64,000 nt of DNA from Nocardia amamiensis (GTDB lineage: Bacteria; Actinomycetota; Actinomycetes; Mycobacteriales; Mycobacteriaceae), in NCBI RefSeq assembly GCF_015477605.1, contig NZ_JADLQX010000012.1, forward strand, positions 62,001 to 126,000. The letters are read 5' to 3'. The stretch's first letter is position 1; each line of letters starts with the position of its first letter. This document shows, piece by piece, positions 9,975 through 19,488 of this stretch. The notes below the pieces were generated by a model. The model saw nothing but the letters and a program-made list of their open reading frames with translations. It searched no databases and had not been told where the DNA came from. Made by a program: the position numbers and the translations under genes.

Positions 9975-10355
9975 ATGCGTCGTTGCTGCCGTCCAGGCTG
10001 CAAGAATCCGGCCGTCGCGACGCTCACCTATGTGTACTCGGATTCGACGGCAGTGGTCGGGCCGCTCGCGACGGTCGCCGAACCGCACTCCTGGGATCTC
10101 TGCGAAACGCACGGCTCCCGAATCACCGCTCCGAAGGGCTGGGAACTGGTCCGCCACGAAGGCGGATTCTCCTCCAGCACACCGGATGACGACGATCTGA
10201 CCGCGCTAGCGGAGGCGGTGCGCGAAGCCGGGCTGCGCCGCCGACCGCCGGAACACGAACAGCGCGGCTATCGCGACTACACACCCCCGCCGCCGCGCAC
10301 CACGCGCACCGGCCGCCGCGGCCATCTCCGCGTGCTTCCCGACCCGCCGTCCTGA
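9975..10355 (+). CDS. DUF3499 family protein (Rv3258c-like)
   Basis: 126-aa small actinobacterial protein. The N-terminal half is the conserved part: CCRPGCKNPAVATLTYVY and PHSWDLCETHGSRITAPKGW, with four cysteines and a histidine that could bind zinc. The C-terminal half is Pro/Arg/Thr-rich and looks disordered. ATG 9975 is chosen; a GTG at 9966 is also possible. It stands immediately before manB, the conserved order in mycobacteria. No biochemical role is known. Confidence 0.82.
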   Translation: MRRCCRPGCKNPAVATLTYVYSDSTAVVGPLATVAEPHSWDLCETHGSRITAPKGWELVRHEGGFSSSTPDDDDLTALAEAVREAGLRRRPPEHEQRGYRDYTPPPPRTTRTGRRGHLRVLPDPPS

Positions 10356-10407
10356 TCCGGCCAGGAGGGTGTCGGACCCGCCCGGAGCAACCACTAGGGT
10401 GTTGGGC

Positions 10408-11784
10408 ATGACAGTCGCCCGCTCTGCCGAATTCGTGAACGCGGTGATCAAGGCCTACGACGTTCGCGGCGTGGTCGGTGATCAGATCGACGCGGAATTC
10501 GTCAGGGACGTCGGCGCGTCGTTCGCCAGGTTGATGCGCGCGGAAGGCGCGAGCCGGATCGTCATCGGACACGACATGCGGGACTCCTCCCCCGAGCTCT
10601 CGGCCGCCTTCGCCGACGGCGTGCTCGGCCAGGGACTCGATGTGGTGCACATCGGCCTCGCCTCGACCGACCAGCTGTACTTCGCCTCCGGCCACCTGGA
10701 TTGCCCGGGCGCCATGTTCACCGCCAGCCACAACCCGGCCCGCTACAACGGCATCAAGCTGTGCCGCGCCAAGGCTCTCCCGGTGGGACAGGACACCGGC
10801 CTGGCCACGATCAAGAACGAGCTGATCGAAGGCGTCCCCGACTGCCCCGGCCATCGCGGCACCGCGACCGAAATCGATCTGCTCGCCGACTACGCGGCAT
10901 TCCTGCGCGGCTTGGTCGATCTCGGCGGCATCCGCCCGCTCACCATCGCCGTGGACGCGGGCAACGGCATGGGCGGGCACACCGTGCCCGCGGTGCTCGG
11001 CACGCTGCCGCAGGTGACCGTCGTCCCGCTGTATTTCGAGTTGGACGGCAGCTTCCCGAACCATGAGGCCAACCCGCTCGACCCGGCGAACCTGGTGGAC
11101 CTGCAGAAGCTGGTCCGCAGCTCGGGCGCGGACATCGGCCTGGCCTTCGACGGCGACGCCGACCGCTGCTTCGTGGTCGACGAGAACGGCGACCCGGTGT
11201 CGCCCTCGGCGATCACCGCCCTGGTCGCCGAGCGGGAACTGGCCAAGGAGCCGGGCGCGGTGATCATCCACAACCTGATCACCTCCCGGGCGGTGCCGGA
11301 GCTGGTGCACGAGCTGGGCGGTACGCCGGTGCGCACCAGGGTGGGCCACTCGTTCATCAAGCAGGAAATGGCCGCCACCGGAGCCGTATTCGGCGGCGAG
11401 CACTCCGCGCACTACTACTTCCGCGACTTCTGGGGCGCCGACTCCGGCATGCTCGCGGCGCTGCACGTGCTCGCAGCGCTCGGCGAGAAGGACCGGCCGG
11501 TGTCGGAACTGATGTCGTCGTACGCGACCTACGCGGCTTCCGGCGAGATCAATTCCACGGTGTCCGACGCCGCGGAGCGGACGATGGCCGTGGTGGACGC
11601 TTTCGCGGACCGGGCGCACTCGGTGGACCGGCTGGACGGGGTGACCGTGCAGCTGGCCGACAACGCCTGGTTCAACCTGCGCGCGTCGAATACCGAGCCG
11701 TTGCTCCGGCTGAACGTCGAGGCCCGATCGGCGGAGGAAGTAGACGCACTCGTAATCGAGATCCTGAGCATCGTGCGCTCCTGA
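10408..11784 (+). CDS. manB: Phosphomannomutase / phosphoglucomutase
   Basis: 458-aa enzyme of the alpha-D-phosphohexomutase family that interconverts mannose-6-phosphate and mannose-1-phosphate for GDP-mannose. The phosphoserine loop TASHNPARYNGIK, the metal loop DGDADRC, the sugar loop GGEHSAHYYF and the phosphate-binding RASNTEPLLRLN are all present. ATG 10408 is taken as start (a frame open at 10369 adds only a weakly plausible leader). With the SIS-like protein and manA downstream it forms the mannose-activation unit that supplies lipomannan and other mannosylated envelope glycans. Confidence 0.95.
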   Translation: MTVARSAEFVNAVIKAYDVRGVVGDQIDAEFVRDVGASFARLMRAEGASRIVIGHDMRDSSPELSAAFADGVLGQGLDVVHIGLASTDQLYFASGHLDCPGAMFTASHNPARYNGIKLCRAKALPVGQDTGLATIKNELIEGVPDCPGHRGTATEIDLLADYAAFLRGLVDLGGIRPLTIAVDAGNGMGGHTVPAVLGTLPQVTVVPLYFELDGSFPNHEANPLDPANLVDLQKLVRSSGADIGLAFDGDADRCFVVDENGDPVSPSAITALVAERELAKEPGAVIIHNLITSRAVPELVHELGGTPVRTRVGHSFIKQEMAATGAVFGGEHSAHYYFRDFWGADSGMLAALHVLAALGEKDRPVSELMSSYATYAASGEINSTVSDAAERTMAVVDAFADRAHSVDRLDGVTVQLADNAWFNLRASNTEPLLRLNVEARSAEEVDALVIEILSIVRS

Positions 11785-11902
11785 CTGGAATAGTGGAATC
11801 ACAGGCCTTGGATTCGCCCGACTCGGTCTCGGCACGGCAACCCGACCGGGTGGGCGCGGGGGCGGAAACGACACAGCGCGATGAGGGGAGGTGGGACGCC
11901 CG

Positions 11903-13102
11903 ATGATCGCTGGAACACCGGTGCTCGACCTCGACGATGCCGCTTCACTCGAGGCAGCCGATGCCGGCGGCGCCCTGCGCTCGGCCGCCTCCGGCGGCGC
12001 CCAGGTGCGCGCCACTGCGGCGGCCGTCGGTGAGGACGCGCTGGCCCGCCTGGCCGATCTGCGACCGCGCAGCGTGGTACTGGTCTCCGGTGCCGGACGG
12101 GCGGCGCGGGCCGCGAGCCTGCTCGTCGCCGCCATCGGCGACCGTGCCGGCCTGCCCGTCGTGTCCGCCGCCGCCCTCCCGCCGTGGGTCAGTCCACTGG
12201 ATGTCGTGCTGGTCGCAGGCGACGACGCGGGCGACCCGCGGCTGATCGACGCGGTCGATCGGGCGCTGCGCCGCGGCGCGGAAGTGGTCGTCGCCGCGCC
12301 GCACGAAGGGCCGCTGCGTGCCGCGGCGGCCGGTCGAGCCGCCGTGCTGGAGCCGAGGGTGCAGGTGCTCGGGCACAACCGTCTGCTGCGCTTCCTGGCC
12401 GCTGGGATCGCGGTGCTGCGCGCGGTCGACCCGGTGCGCACCGGCGTGGCCGTCCCCGAACTCGCCGAGCTGGCCGACGTGCTGGACGCGGAGGCGCTGC
12501 GCGACGGTCCGCACAACGAGGTCTTCCACAATCCCGCCAAGACGTTGGCCGCGCGCATGCAACAGCGCGGCATCGTGCTGGCGGGCGATTCACCGGCCGC
12601 CGCCGAACTGGCCGAGCACGGCGCCGAAGTGCTGCTGCAGTCGGCGGGCAAGGTGGCCACCGCGGTGGACCTGGCCGAGGCCGTGGCGGCGAAGGCCACG
12701 ATGAGCGAGGCCGCAGGCGAATCCGCGCCCGGTTTCGATCCGCTGTTCCACGACGAGGAACTCGACGGACCCGCTCCGGTGGAGCGCATCCGGGTGTTCG
12801 TGCTCAGCGCCGATCGCGATCGCGCCGCCGCGCGCCGCCGCATCGCGGTGTTCGGCGGCGAGTCGAATCTGGTGGACGCCGATCTGGTGAACGCCGACGT
12901 CGACCTGCTGCATACCGAGATGACCGACCCCACCGCACCCGGGCCGACCCATGCCGAGGAGTCCGCGCCAGGACGAGGCACCGAACTCGAACAGCTCGCC
13001 GTGCTCGCGCTGCGACTGGAGATGGCCGCCGCCTACCTGCGGCTGATCGGCTCGCGCGCCGTCGCGGCCGACAGCCAGGGGCAGTTCGGGGGAAGCTACT
13101 AG
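11903..13102 (+). CDS. SIS-like / TobH-type protein (Rv3256c-like)
   Basis: 399-aa alanine-rich protein resembling phosphosugar isomerase (SIS) domains: a nucleotide-fold start (RPRSVVLVSGAGRAARAASLL) and the late GPHNEVFHNPAK, similar to bifunctional phosphoglucose/phosphomannose isomerases. The start is either ATG 11903 or GTG 11891; the first agrees with homologous N-termini. It sits between manB and manA in all mycolata I recall, and its TAG stop shares one base with the manA start, so a role in mannose phosphate metabolism is likely but not shown. Confidence 0.75.
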   Translation: MIAGTPVLDLDDAASLEAADAGGALRSAASGGAQVRATAAAVGEDALARLADLRPRSVVLVSGAGRAARAASLLVAAIGDRAGLPVVSAAALPPWVSPLDVVLVAGDDAGDPRLIDAVDRALRRGAEVVVAAPHEGPLRAAAAGRAAVLEPRVQVLGHNRLLRFLAAGIAVLRAVDPVRTGVAVPELAELADVLDAEALRDGPHNEVFHNPAKTLAARMQQRGIVLAGDSPAAAELAEHGAEVLLQSAGKVATAVDLAEAVAAKATMSEAAGESAPGFDPLFHDEELDGPAPVERIRVFVLSADRDRAAARRRIAVFGGESNLVDADLVNADVDLLHTEMTDPTAPGPTHAEESAPGRGTELEQLAVLALRLEMAAAYLRLIGSRAVAADSQGQFGGSY

Positions 13103-14322
13103 TGCACGAACTCGTTGGTGCGCTCCGTTCGTATGCCTGGGGATCGCGCACCGCGCTCGCTCACCTGTGCGGCAGACCGGTGCCGTCCGCCCATCCGGAG
13201 GCGGAACTGTGGTTCGGAGCCCACCCCGCCGACCCCGCGTACGTGCGGCTCGGCGACCGCACCACCTCGCTGCTGGAGCTCGTCGCCGAAGACCCGGATC
13301 GGGAATTGGGCTCCGCCGCCGTGGAATTCGGCGGCAAGCTCCCGTTCCTGCTGAAGGTCCTGGCGGCCGAGGAGCCACTGTCCCTGCAGGCGCATCCGAG
13401 CATGGCGCAGGCCAAGGCGGGGTTCGATAAGGAGAACCGGGCCAAGGTGCCATTGGACTCGCCGCTGCGCAACTACCGCGACGAGAACCACAAGCCCGAG
13501 TTGATCGTCGCGCTGGATCGCTTCGAGGCGCTGGCCGGTTTCCGCGACCCGCACCGCACGGTCGCGTTGCTGCGCGCGCTGGCCGTGGACGCGCTGAGCT
13601 CCTATACCGAACTGCTTGCCGCCCAACCGGATTCGGCTGGTCTGCGCACCTTGTTCACCACCTGGATCACGCTGCCGCAGCACGTGCTCGCCACGCTGCT
13701 GCCCGCGGTGCTTGACGGCTGCGTGCGGTATCTGTCCGGCAAGGGCACGCGCGAGTTCACCGCCGAGGCGCGCACCACGCTGGAACTCGCCGAGGCCTAC
13801 CCCGGCGACGCGGGTGTGCTCGCTTCGCTGCTGCTGAACCGGGTCACCCTGCAGCCGGGTCAGGGGTTGTTCATGGCGGCCGGGAACCTGCACGCCTACC
13901 TGCGTGGGCTGGGCGTGGAGATCATGGCCAACTCGGACAACGTGCTGCGCGGCGGTCTCACCCCGAAACACGTCGACGTGCCGGAGCTGTTGCGAGTGCT
14001 GGACTTCGAGCCGATCAGCCTGCCCGTGGTGCTGCCGGAACCGGCGGGCGACGGGTCGGTGCGCTATCGCACGCCCGCGCCCGAGTTCGCGCTACGGCGC
14101 TTCGACCTCGTCGCGGGCTCGGCGCGGGTACCGCTCACCGCGGCGGGACCGGGCATCGTGCTGTGCACCGCGGGGACGGTGCGGCTGTGGCAGAACGACT
14201 CCTCGCTGGAGCTCACCCGCGGCGGCGCGGCCTGGATCTCCGCCGCCGACATCGACATTCGGGCCCAGGCGGTGGACGGCGACGTCCAGCTGTTCTGCGC
14301 GTGCGTCGGCCCGACCGCCTGA
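13102..14322 (+). CDS. manA: Mannose-6-phosphate isomerase, class I
   Basis: 406-aa zinc enzyme interconverting fructose-6-phosphate and mannose-6-phosphate. Metal and active-site motifs are visible: LQAHPS, NHKPEL and the C-terminal AGNLHAYLRGLGVEIM; NSDNVLRGGLTPKHVD is the family signature. The GTG at 13102 follows GGGGGAA and overlaps the preceding stop by one base. It completes the manB-(SIS)-manA set. Confidence 0.95.
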   Translation: MHELVGALRSYAWGSRTALAHLCGRPVPSAHPEAELWFGAHPADPAYVRLGDRTTSLLELVAEDPDRELGSAAVEFGGKLPFLLKVLAAEEPLSLQAHPSMAQAKAGFDKENRAKVPLDSPLRNYRDENHKPELIVALDRFEALAGFRDPHRTVALLRALAVDALSSYTELLAAQPDSAGLRTLFTTWITLPQHVLATLLPAVLDGCVRYLSGKGTREFTAEARTTLELAEAYPGDAGVLASLLLNRVTLQPGQGLFMAAGNLHAYLRGLGVEIMANSDNVLRGGLTPKHVDVPELLRVLDFEPISLPVVLPEPAGDGSVRYRTPAPEFALRRFDLVAGSARVPLTAAGPGIVLCTAGTVRLWQNDSSLELTRGGAAWISAADIDIRAQAVDGDVQLFCACVGPTA

Positions 14323-14379
14323 ACTGTCCGCCCGTTAGGCTGTTCGCGGATAGCTCGAAGACAGAGAGGACATGCTGCC

Positions 14380-15306
14380 ATGTCGGCTGGCGGTGGCAAG
14401 AAGGCGATCATCGCCGCGTTGACGGCGAACGCGGGAATCGCCGCGGCGAAGTTCGTCGGTGCGGCGATCACGGGCTCGGGATCGATGCTCGCCGAGGCCG
14501 TGCACTCCGTGGCCGATACCGGCAATCAGGGATTGCTGCTGCTCGGGCAGCGGCGCGCCGCGAAGGAAGCGACGGAGCTGCACCCGTTCGGGTACGCGCG
14601 CAATCGCTACTTCTATTCGTTCATCGTGGCGCTGGTGCTGTTCACCCTCGGCTCCGGATACGCGATCTACGAGGGCATCCACAAGGTCCAGCATCCAGAG
14701 GAGCTGAGTTCGCCGATCGTGGCGATCGTGATCCTGCTGATCGCGATCGGGCTGGAGATCTACAGCTTCACGACCGCGGTCCGCGAGTCCAGGCCGCTCA
14801 AGGGCGACGCGAGCTGGTGGCGGTTCATCCGTAATTCGCGCAGCCCGGAGCTTCCGGTGGTGCTGCTGGAGGACACCGGCGCGCTCATCGGTCTGCTGCT
14901 GGCGTTCGCGGGTGTCGGCTTGACCATGCTCACCGGCGACCCGGTCTGGGACGGTCTCGGCACCCTGGCCATCGGCGCGCTGCTCGGTGTCATCGCGATC
15001 GTGCTGATCGTGGAGATGCAAAGCCTGCTGATCGGCGAGGGCGCCACGCCCGACGAGAACCGGCTGATCCACGCGAACCTGGTCGACGACACCCGCATCG
15101 ATCGGGTGATCCACCTCAAGACCCAGTACCTCGGCCCGGAGGAGTTGCTCGTGGCGGCGAAGGTCAGCGTGGTTCCCGGCCTGGACGTCGCCGCCATCGC
15201 GACCGCGATCGATGACGCCGAGTCCCGCGTCCGCGCGGCGGTGCCCGCGGCCCGCGTCATCTACCTCGAACCCGACCTGTACCGCACCGAGCCAGCCAAG
15301 AGCTAG
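14380..15306 (+). CDS. Cation diffusion facilitator (CDF) transporter
   Basis: 308-aa CDF-family metal/proton antiporter, expected in the cytoplasmic membrane and exporting zinc or a similar divalent ion. The metal site motifs are altered from the usual HxxxD/HxxxD: HSVADTGNQ in helix II and ED in the second half (VVLLEDTGAL). HPFGYARNRYF follows helix II, and a cytoplasmic C-terminal domain closes the protein. Six hydrophobic segments are seen. ATG 14380 follows AGAGAGGA. It is 57 bases after manA and may be co-transcribed. Confidence 0.9.
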   Translation: MSAGGGKKAIIAALTANAGIAAAKFVGAAITGSGSMLAEAVHSVADTGNQGLLLLGQRRAAKEATELHPFGYARNRYFYSFIVALVLFTLGSGYAIYEGIHKVQHPEELSSPIVAIVILLIAIGLEIYSFTTAVRESRPLKGDASWWRFIRNSRSPELPVVLLEDTGALIGLLLAFAGVGLTMLTGDPVWDGLGTLAIGALLGVIAIVLIVEMQSLLIGEGATPDENRLIHANLVDDTRIDRVIHLKTQYLGPEELLVAAKVSVVPGLDVAAIATAIDDAESRVRAAVPAARVIYLEPDLYRTEPAKS

Positions 15307-15318
15307 GTGCCGCTGGTT

Positions 15319-15345
15319 CCGCGCACAGCGCGACGTTGTGCGCGG
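15319..15345 (+). terminator. Hairpin after the CDF gene
   Basis: A perfect 9-bp stem (15319-15327 with 15337-15345) 12 bases after the CDF stop, with no T-run. The remainder of the gap to 15534 shows nothing else. Confidence 0.4.
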
Positions 15346-15534
15346 AGCCGGAGTGATCTCTCCGTAACGCGGCTGCGGACGCCGTCGGCACCGAACCGGC
15401 GTGTTTGCGCGCAGCTCGGCAGCGCCGAATACGCAGAAGCTCGAGAGTGTCTGGCGGATAGCGAAGCGTTCGCGCAAGGCGCGGCGTCCCGCATATCGGC
15501 GCCGTATTGCGGGTGCCGCAGGTGTGCGAGATTC

Positions 15535-17004
15535 TCAGTGGAGCTGAGTGGCTGAGGTGCGCAGGAGGTCGAAGGGGTCGGTGCGGACGGCGAAACGGTC
15601 GCGTAGGGCGTGGCGTGCGGCATGCATGCCGCTCATGCCGTGTACGCCCGGCCCTGGCGGGGTGGCCGAGGAGCACAGGTAGACGCCGGGAATGGAAGTG
15701 GCGTAGGGGTTCCAGCGGGGCGCCGGGCGGAATGCGAACTGACGCAGAGTCATCGCGCCCGCGGAGATGTCGCCGCCGATGTAGTTGGCGTTGTGGGCTG
15801 GCATTTCTGCCGCGGTGCGGACGTTCTTGGCCACGATCAGGTCGCGGAAACCCGGTGCGAAGCGCTCCACCTGGGCGATCACGTCCTCACTGATGTCGCG
15901 GGTGGAGCCGTTCGGCACGTGGGCGTAGGTGTAGAAGGTGTGGCCGCCTGCGGGCGCGCGTGTGGAGTCGACCACGCCGGGCTGGATGGACAGCACGTAC
16001 GGGCGTTCGGCATGTCGTCCCATGGCGACGGCGTGCTCGGCCGCCATGGCTTCGGCGCGGGTGCCGATCACGTGCACCGTTCCGGCCAGCGCACAGCCTT
16101 CGGCCTGCCACGGCACCGGACCGGAAAGGGCGAAGTCGACCTTGCAGGCCGCGCCACCGTAGCGGAAGCGCCGCAGTCGCTTCGCATAGCGTGCGGGCAA
16201 CCGATGCTCCGCGATGCGCAGCAGCTCGGCCGGGGCGATGTCGAGCAGGATCGCGCGGGCGCCGGCGAACTCGTCCAGCGAGTCGACCCGGTGCCCGGTG
16301 TGCACCCGGCCGCCGAGACGTTCCAGCTCGGCGATCAGCGCGTCCGGTATCGCCTGGCTGCCGCCGCGCGGAAGAACCCAGCCCCCGGCATGGCCCAGAG
16401 TCGCCAGCATCAGCCCGGCCCCGGCGGCCGTGATCGCGCGCGGCGGGATGATGGCGTGGGTGGCGACGCCGGTCAGCAGGGCGGGGGCAACCTCGTCGTC
16501 GAACCTGATGTCCCACAGCGGGGATCCCTGCTCGAGCGTGCGCAGGCCGAAACGGATTGCGGTCGCGAGCCCCGATGGCACGCGGCGCAGATCCGACATT
16601 CCGAGATCGACCACGTCCGGCCAGTGCCGCACCAGCGGCGCGAACAACCTGCGCCAGGCCGCGCCGTCGCGACCGAGGCCATCGACTGTCCGCTCCAGAT
16701 CCCGCCAGGCCAGCCCGGCGACGCCGCCATCGAGCGGATGCGCGTAGGACACCTCCGGGGTGAGCAGCTCGACACCGTGCGCGCCCAGATCGAACGCGCG
16801 GAACATCGGCGACGCCAACGCCATCGGATGCGCGCCGGCACACACGTCGTGCCGGTAGCCGGGCAGTGTCAGCTCGGCCGTCCGCGATCCACCCCCCGGC
16901 GTCGCCTCCGCCTCGTAGACCTCCACGGCCAGCCCCGCCCTGGCCATGATCACCGCGGCGGCGAGCCCGTTCGGCCCGGAGCCGACCACCACCACATCAG
17001 CCAT
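15535..17004 (-). CDS. FAD-dependent phytoene desaturase/dehydrogenase-like oxidoreductase
   Basis: 489-aa flavoprotein with the dinucleotide-binding start VVVGSGPNGLAAAVIMARAG and the family C-terminus GVYLCSSATPPGPGVHGMSG. This is the CrtI/PYROXD2-type group of NAD(P)/FAD oxidoreductases; many actinobacterial members are not carotenoid enzymes, and no other carotenoid gene is nearby, so the substrate is unknown. It is transcribed alone on the minus strand, convergent with the CDF gene. Confidence 0.9.
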   Translation of the reverse strand: MADVVVVGSGPNGLAAAVIMARAGLAVEVYEAEATPGGGSRTAELTLPGYRHDVCAGAHPMALASPMFRAFDLGAHGVELLTPEVSYAHPLDGGVAGLAWRDLERTVDGLGRDGAAWRRLFAPLVRHWPDVVDLGMSDLRRVPSGLATAIRFGLRTLEQGSPLWDIRFDDEVAPALLTGVATHAIIPPRAITAAGAGLMLATLGHAGGWVLPRGGSQAIPDALIAELERLGGRVHTGHRVDSLDEFAGARAILLDIAPAELLRIAEHRLPARYAKRLRRFRYGGAACKVDFALSGPVPWQAEGCALAGTVHVIGTRAEAMAAEHAVAMGRHAERPYVLSIQPGVVDSTRAPAGGHTFYTYAHVPNGSTRDISEDVIAQVERFAPGFRDLIVAKNVRTAAEMPAHNANYIGGDISAGAMTLRQFAFRPAPRWNPYATSIPGVYLCSSATPPGPGVHGMSGMHAARHALRDRFAVRTDPFDLLRTSATQLH

Positions 17005-17068
17005 ACCCCCACGCTACCGGCGGATGGTCCTCGCGGCGGATGCGCGCCGCCGCCATCGCCGTCGAACA

Positions 17069-17232
17069 GTGAGCTTCTTCATCGCCGACACGTCAGCGAT
17101 CATCGCGGCCTACGACAGCGCGGCTCCCCAGGGCGCACGTGTCCGCGAGCTGCTCGCGACGTCCCGTCGCGGTCGTCTCACCACTGGTACTCGATGAGGT
17201 CGACCACCTACTCATCGCACGCTTCGGTAAAG
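17069..17232 (+). pseudogene. PIN-domain (VapC-type toxin) remnant, frameshifted and truncated
   Basis: From a GTG at 17069 the reading frame gives FFIADTSAIIAAYDSAAPQG, the first strand and acidic site of a PIN-domain ribonuclease. About 30 codons later the frame ends at a TGA, but the shifted frame continues with VAVVSPLVLDEVDHLLIARF, which is the next conserved PIN segment. The sequence then stops matching near 17232, where a DUF4267 coding sequence begins in mid-protein. No antitoxin gene is present. A dead toxin gene is the simplest reading. Confidence 0.65.
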
Positions 17233-17581
17233 ATTCAGCTACCTGGTCGCGCCCGGCACCATCGCCCCGGGCTTCGGGCTTCCCGCCTGGCCGGACGGTG
17301 ACGCGGCGGCGTTCATGAACCTGAAGGGCGTGCGGGACACCGTCTTCGGCGTGCTGATCCTGGTCCTGCTCGGCCTCCGACAGCGGTACGCGCTGGGCAT
17401 CGTGAGCCTGGTCGTCGCGCTGGTGCCGCTCGGCGACATGCTCACCGTGCTGAGCTGGAACGGTTCCGCCGCCGCGGCATTCGGCATCCACGGCCTGACC
17501 GCCGCGCTGGTCGCGCTGACCGGTGCGCTGCTGATCCGCGAGCACGGCCCGCGCGACCGTCACGCGGCCGCGACGGCGTGA
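17232..17581 (+). pseudogene. DUF4267 membrane protein missing its N-terminus
   Basis: The frame reads YLVAPGTIAPGFGLPAWPDG and then three hydrophobic segments (VFGVLILVLLGL, ALGIVSLVVALVPL, LTAALVALTGALL), as in DUF4267 proteins. The first transmembrane helix and start codon that normally precede this segment are absent; the sequence runs directly into the PIN remnant. An internal ATG at 17315 could still give an 88-aa product, so residual expression is possible. Confidence 0.55.
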
Positions 17582-17731
17582 CAGGCCGCCACCACCGGCC
17601 GCCGAATCCTGCGGCAGCGCAGTGGAATCAGGCCGCGAGGTGATCCGAGACATATGCGCCGACCCGGCGATGAGTTGCCGGATCTCGCCCCGTCATAACC
17701 ATCGAACGCACGACGAGCAAGGAGATCGACC

Positions 17732-17947
17732 ATGGCGACCAAGCCGCACGGCCCCGCGTCCTACTTTCCCTCCATCGAGGCCAAGTACGGCCGCACCATC
17801 GACGAGTGGAAAGCCGCCATGCGCGCCACCGGGCTGACCTCGCACAAGGAACTCGTCGAGTGGCTGAAGACCGAGCACGGGTTCGGGCACGGCCACGCCA
17901 GCGCGATCACCCAGCACCACCTCCACCCGGAGAAGTGGACGGCCTGA
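17732..17947 (+). CDS. DUF4287 family protein
   Basis: 71-aa basic, soluble protein with the DUF4287 pattern: SIEAKYGRTIDEWKAAM, a helix TSHKELVEWLKTEHGFGHGH and the closing AITQHHLHPEKW. ATG 17732 follows AAGGAGA at good distance. Such proteins occur alone or fused to DUF5655; their function is unknown. A strong hairpin follows. Confidence 0.88.
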   Translation: MATKPHGPASYFPSIEAKYGRTIDEWKAAMRATGLTSHKELVEWLKTEHGFGHGHASAITQHHLHPEKWTA

Positions 17948-17958
17948 CCCGGACGCCA

Positions 17959-17989
17959 CGAAGGGCCCGCAGGTCATGCGGGCCCTTCG
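17959..17989. terminator. Shared hairpin between convergent DUF4287 and dctA
   Basis: A perfect 13-bp stem (17959-17971 with 17977-17989) with a 5-base loop lies 11 bases after the DUF4287 stop and 12 bases from the dctA stop on the other strand. No T-run on either side. Confidence 0.6.
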
Positions 17990-18001
17990 TCGTTCACCGG
18001 T

Positions 18002-19366
18002 TTACGCCTTGACCAGATCTATGGCCTCGGTCTCCTGGGTGAGCGGTGCGCCGGGCGTCCCGTGGTCGTCGTCGACCATGGTGCGCTCATCGAACGGCAG
18101 CTTGCGGTCGAGCACCTCGCGTACCTGGTCCGCGTCGACGGTCTTGGTCCAGGTGCCGATCAGCACCGTGGCGACCGCGTTGCCGGAGAAGTTGGTCAGC
18201 GCCCGCGCCTCGGACATGAAGCGGTCGATGCCGACGATCACGCCGACGCCGTCGAGGAGCTCGGGCCGGTGGCTCTGCAATCCGCCGGCCAGCGTGGCCA
18301 GGCCCGCCCCGGTGACGCCTGCCGCCCCCTTGGACGCGACGATCATGAACAGCAGCAGGCCGACCTGCTCGCCGACGGACAGCGGCTTGCCCATCGCCTC
18401 GGCGATGAACAGCGACGCCATGGTCAGGTAGATGGCGGTGCCGTCCAGGTTGAACGAATACCCGGTCGGCACGACGACACCCACCGTGGTGCGCTCGACG
18501 CCCAAGTGATCCATCTTCGCGATCAAACGCGGCAGCGCCGATTCCGAGGACGACGTCGCGACGATCAGCAGGTACTCCCGCGCCAGATAGCGAACCAGCT
18601 TGAAGATCGACACCCGCGAGACCGACCACAGCAGCACGCCCAGCACACCGAAGACGAACACCAAGCAGGTCAGGTAGAACGCGATCATCAGCGTGCCCAG
18701 CTTCACCACCGCGTCCAGGCCGGTCTTGCCGACCACGTTGGCGATCGCGCCGAAGGCGCCGACCGGCGCCAGCCACAGGATCATCACCAGGATCCGGAAG
18801 ACCAGCTTCTGCAGCAGTGCCACCCCACGCACGATCGGCTCGCCCGCCGCGCCCATGGCCTGCACCGCGAAACCGACCAGCAGCGCGACGAACAGCGCTT
18901 GCAGGACGTTGCCTGCGGTGAGCGAGGACAGCAGCGTGGAGGGAACGATGTTCTGGATGAAGTCCCAGGTGCCGCCCGCACTGTGCGCCTTGTCGGCCAG
19001 ATCGTGACCGGCTTTGGTCGACTTGGCGATGTTCAGCCCGGTACCCGGTTGCAGCAGGTTGCCGACGACCAGGCCGATCCCGAGCGCGATGGTCGACATG
19101 ACCAGGAAGTAGCCGATCGCCAGGCCGCCGACCTTGCCGACCGTGGCAGCCGCGCGCACCGAGCCGATCCCGAGCACGATGGTGCAGAAGATGACGGGAG
19201 CGATCATCATCTTGATGAGATTGACGAAGATGGTGCCGAGCGGCGCGAACGACTGCGCGACGCCGGGCGCCAGCCAGCCGACCAGTACGCCCGCGACCAC
19301 CGCCACGATGACAGCCAGGTACAGCCAATGGGTGCGGTCGTGCCGCGTTCGAGTCGAGTCGCTCAT
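18002..19366 (-). CDS. dctA: C4-dicarboxylate:cation symporter DctA
   Basis: 454-aa member of the dicarboxylate/amino acid:cation symporter family (glutamate-transporter fold). Family motifs include NLIKMMIAPVIFCTIVLGIG, ATSSSESALPRL (the serine-rich hairpin), GYSFNLDGTAIYLT and the late RFMSEARALTNFSGNAVAT, which holds substrate-binding residues. The ATG at 19366 (MSDSTRTRHD) is preferred over the frame open to 19465. It is divergent from the dctS/dctR genes, which very probably control it, so this is an uptake system for succinate, fumarate or malate. Confidence 0.95.
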   Translation of the reverse strand: MSDSTRTRHDRTHWLYLAVIVAVVAGVLVGWLAPGVAQSFAPLGTIFVNLIKMMIAPVIFCTIVLGIGSVRAAATVGKVGGLAIGYFLVMSTIALGIGLVVGNLLQPGTGLNIAKSTKAGHDLADKAHSAGGTWDFIQNIVPSTLLSSLTAGNVLQALFVALLVGFAVQAMGAAGEPIVRGVALLQKLVFRILVMILWLAPVGAFGAIANVVGKTGLDAVVKLGTLMIAFYLTCLVFVFGVLGVLLWSVSRVSIFKLVRYLAREYLLIVATSSSESALPRLIAKMDHLGVERTTVGVVVPTGYSFNLDGTAIYLTMASLFIAEAMGKPLSVGEQVGLLLFMIVASKGAAGVTGAGLATLAGGLQSHRPELLDGVGVIVGIDRFMSEARALTNFSGNAVATVLIGTWTKTVDADQVREVLDRKLPFDERTMVDDDHGTPGAPLTQETEAIDLVKA

Positions 19367-19488
19367 GGCGAGGGTTTCCCTTCGAGAGGTACCGAAGTGA
19401 GGTGGCTCACGCCCCCCAGGCAGAATGATGGTCGGCCGGGTGACTCCGGTCACTGTTTGGTGCATTACTTTCAGTGGAGGAAGAGCTT

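Noticed and set aside
10123..12981. 952-codon minus-strand frame opposite manB and the SIS-like gene
   Set aside because: Ser/Ala/Arg low-complexity translation and no ribosome site; the plus strand has full mutase motifs.
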